A stretch of 64,000 bases of DNA from Streptomyces violaceusniger. GTDB taxonomy: Bacteria > Actinomycetota > Actinomycetes > Streptomycetales > Streptomycetaceae. The position numbers were made by a program, and so were the translations under genes. Of this stretch, positions 61,880 to 64,000 are shown piece after piece. The notes below the pieces were generated by a model. It saw nothing but the letters and a program-made list of their open reading frames with translations, was not told where the DNA came from and searched no databases. Where the stretch lies: the NCBI GenBank assembly GCA_005405945.1, contig BJHW01000001.1:682001-746000 (forward strand), given 5' to 3'. Numbering within the stretch: the first letter of the stretch is position 1; each line of letters starts with the position of its first letter.

Positions 61880-64000
61880 TCAGGATTCCAGGCTGCGACG
61901 GGCGAGCCTGACCAGGTCGTCCGCGTCCAGCTCGTCGAGGCCGTCCAGTTCGTCGAGGCCGCCCAACTCGTCGGCGGCGTCCGACCCGTCGGGACCGCCC
62001 ACTCCGTCGATACCGTCCGGGGGCGCGGCCTGGGCGGAGGTCTCGGCCACCAGCGTGAGAAGGGGGTCCAGCAGTCCCGCGGTGCGCAGACGGGCCACCG
62101 GCAGCGTGGCCAGGGTCCTGCGCAGCGCCTCCTCGTCCACCGGCTCCGGTGCGGCGGGCTGCATCTTCTGGGCGATCAGGGCGGCCAGCCGATGCGGAGT
62201 GGGGTGGTCGAAGACGACCGTGGGGGTCAGGGTGAGTCCCGTGACCCGGTTGAGCCGGTTGCGCAGGTCGACCGCGATCAGTGAGTCCACACCCAGTTCC
62301 CGGAAGCCGCGGTCGAGGTCGATCGGCTCGTCGGGGCCCTGGCCGAGGCAGCCGGCCAGTTCCCGGCGCACCAGGTCGAGCGGTGAGGCGTCCGGCTCGG
62401 GACCTGTCCTCGACACCACCGGAACCAGGCCGCGTGGCGGTGGCCCCGGGTCGTCGGACACGGACCGCGGCTGTCCGGCCTTCCGGCCCACCGCCACCAG
62501 CAGCGGGGTGTCCCGTCGCAGCGCGGTGTCGAACAGCGCCAAGCCGTCCTCGGTGGACAGCGTCGGCATGCCGATGTCCGCCAGCCGGTCGAGGTCGGCA
62601 CGGGACAGCTCGGCGGCCATGCCCGTGTGCTCCCACGGGGCCCATGCGAGCGAGGTGGCGGGCAGCCCGTGGGCCGCTCGGTGCTGGGCCAGGGCGTCCA
62701 GGAACGTATTGCCGGCGGCGTAGTTCGCCTGTCCGGCGGCACCGAGGACGCCGGACGCCGAGGAGAACAGCACGAACCCGTCGAGGGCGAGGTGCCGGGT
62801 CAGCTCATGGAGGTGCCAGGCCCCGTCCACCTTCGGACGCAGTACCGATGACAGCCGCTCGGTGGTCAGCCCGGAGATCACGGTGTCGTCCAGGACTCCC
62901 GCCGCGTGCACCACCGCGGTGAGCGGATGCTCGGCCGGGATCGAGGCCAGCAGCGCGGCCACCGCATCGCGGTCGGTGACGTCGCAGGACCGCCAGCTGA
63001 CCCCGGGGCCGAACTCCTCCGGGTCCATCGGCCGCCTGCCGGCCAGCACCAGGTGGCGCATGCCGTGCTCGGTGAGCAGCCGCCGGGCGACCATCCGGCC
63101 GAGCCCTCCGGACGCGCCGGTGATCAGCACGGTCCCGTCGGGGTTCCATCCGCGGGAGGCGGCGGGCCCGGGGCCGCGCGTGAGCCGAGGCGCGAGGAGT
63201 GTTCCGGCGCGCACCGCCAACTGTGGCTCGTCCGGCGGCAGCACGTCCAGGACGGCCCTCGCGGCTTCGACGTCGACGTCCAGGTCGAGCAGGACGAACC
63301 GGCCGGGATGCTCACGCTGCGCGGTACGCACCAGACCCCACACCGGGGACTGCGCGAGGCCCGGAACCTCCTCCCCGTCCCGGGTGGCCACCGCCGACCG
63401 CGTCACCAGCACCAGCCGAGCCGAGGCGAACCGCTCGTCACCGATCCACGAGTGCACCAGCTCCAGCACACCGGCGGCCGCCGCGTGGGCGGCGCCGGGC
63501 AGTGTCGGGTCCTCCTCCGAGGGCACCGGAACCACCACGAGGTCCGGACGCTCCTCCGCGCACCGGGAGAGATCGCCGCTGTCCGGTACGGCGACGCGGT
63601 AGGTCATGGACGCCGGGGCGACCGGCGCCCAGTCGACCCTCAGGAACGGATCGCCGTGCGCCACGGGGCCGGCGGTGCGGACACTCAGCGCCTCGACGTC
63701 GGCGACCGCTCCCCCGGCGGTGTCGGTGATCCGCAGCGACACCGTGTCGTCACCGGTGCGTCTGATGTGGACCCGGACGGCGGCGGCGCCGGTGGCGTGG
63801 ACGACCGTCCGCTGCCAGGCGAACGGCAGTTTCCCGCCGTCGAAGAGGCCGAGCGCACCGGCACCGTGCAGACACGCGTCGAGCAGTGCCGGGTGGAGGG
63901 CGAACTCGCCGGCCCGCCCGGCGAGGTCCGCGTCCAGTTCGACCTCGGTGATCACCTCGTCGTCGGCGTTCCGGACACGGCGTACGTTGCGGAACCGGGG
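61880..64000 (-). CDS. Modular type I PKS, end of module M1: DH(C-terminal part)-KR-ACP (P1, 5' end outside window)
   Basis: The frame is open to the window edge, so the start is off the right side; the internal GTG at 63955 is not a start. Visible in order: the DH C-terminal part with the Asp motif ([14 protein letters not shown]), KR (TGASGGLG near 63130; GVLDD; catalytic Tyr in NYAAGN), ACP (GVDSL near 62290), and a Asp/Glu/Leu-rich C-terminal docking tail ending VRLARRSLES. There is no ER between DH and KR. The module should therefore leave a double bond if the unseen DH His motif is intact. It precedes P2 by 21 bases in the same operon. At least one more PKS gene with the loading module must lie further right, or M1 is preceded by it in this same protein. 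Confidence 0.9.
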   Translation of the reverse strand, partial: PRFRNVRRVRNADDEVITEVELDADLAGRAGEFALHPALLDACLHGAGALGLFDGGKLPFAWQRTVVHATGAAAVRVHIRRTGDDTVSLRITDTAGGAVADVEALSVRTAGPVAHGDPFLRVDWAPVAPASMTYRVAVPDSGDLSRCAEERPDLVVVPVPSEEDPTLPGAAHAAAAGVLELVHSWIGDERFASARLVLVTRSAVATRDGEEVPGLAQSPVWGLVRTAQREHPGRFVLLDLDVDVEAARAVLDVLPPDEPQLAVRAGTLLAPRLTRGPGPAASRGWNPDGTVLITGASGGLGRMVARRLLTEHGMRHLVLAGRRPMDPEEFGPGVSWRSCDVTDRDAVAALLASIPAEHPLTAVVHAAGVLDDTVISGLTTERLSSVLRPKVDGAWHLHELTRHLALDGFVLFSSASGVLGAAGQANYAAGNTFLDALAQHRAAHGLPATSLAWAPWEHTGMAAELSRADLDRLADIGMPTLSTEDGLALFDTALRRDTPLLVAVGRKAGQPRSVSDDPGPPPRGLVPVVSRTGPEPDASPLDLVRRELAGCLGQGPDEPIDLDRGFRELGVDSLIAVDLRNRLNRVTGLTLTPTVVFDHPTPHRLAALIAQKMQPAAPEPVDEEALRRTLATLPVARLRTAGLLDPLLTLVAETSAQAAPPDGIDGVGGPDGSDAADELGGLDELDGLDELDADDLVRLARRSLES

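Overview
The window is very GC-rich, codons end mostly in G or C, and genes are packed with ATGA overlaps. It looks like the chromosome of a Streptomyces-like actinomycete. About three quarters of it (15.6-64 kb) is the 3' portion of a large modular type I polyketide synthase (PKS) locus on the minus strand. The left quarter holds extender-unit genes, a regulator and ordinary accessory or metabolic genes. No RNA genes or CRISPR arrays were seen.

Left flank (1-10.5 kb). A plus-strand set comprises the C-terminal part of a hydantoinase/oxoprolinase-like protein, a small His-rich HExxH protein, a multi-pass transporter and a Tat-exported beta-propeller glycosidase-like protein. It is followed by a decayed LuxR/LAL-type regulator fragment (-), a metallo-beta-lactamase-fold hydrolase (+), a type-B carboxylesterase (+), a RidA-like C-terminal scrap, and a minus-strand trio: single-TM protein, MmyB-type regulator, quinone oxidoreductase.

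Extender-unit block (10.8-14.5 kb, +). Five genes lie in the order fkbK-fkbJ-fkbI-fkbH-fkbG, the set that makes methoxymalonyl-ACP in FK520-type clusters. The last gene, the O-methyltransferase, survives only as its first ~30 and last ~40 residues. The block therefore seems able to make 2-hydroxymalonyl-ACP but not to methylate it. A LysR-type regulator gene (-) converges on the remnant.

PKS (15.6-64 kb, -). Seven genes (P1-P7, read right to left) encode ten modules visible here. M1 (5' end outside the window): DH-KR-ACP. M2: KS-AT-DH(dead)-KR-ACP. M3: KS-AT(malonyl)-ACP. M4: KS-AT-DH-ER-KR-ACP. M5: KS-AT-ACP. M6: KS-AT-KR-ACP. M7: KS-AT-DH-KR-ACP. M8: KS-AT-DH-ER-KR-ACP. M9: KS-AT-KR-ACP. 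M10: KS-AT-DH-ER-KR-ACP-TE. A cytochrome P450 gene sits between P4 and P5. The loading module is off the right edge. The product should be a large, methyl-branched reduced polyketide, released by the TE as a macrolactone or acid, with two unreduced keto positions (M3, M5). Two ATs (M2, M9) have unusual specificity motifs and are candidates for the special extender. I could not match the module order to a named compound.

Sequence quality. More than twenty reading frames are broken by what looks like the loss of exactly one base in a C/G homopolymer, and every affected gene becomes a whole number of codons when one base per break is restored. I treat these as base-calling errors and annotate full-length genes. 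The methyltransferase deletion cannot be explained that way.
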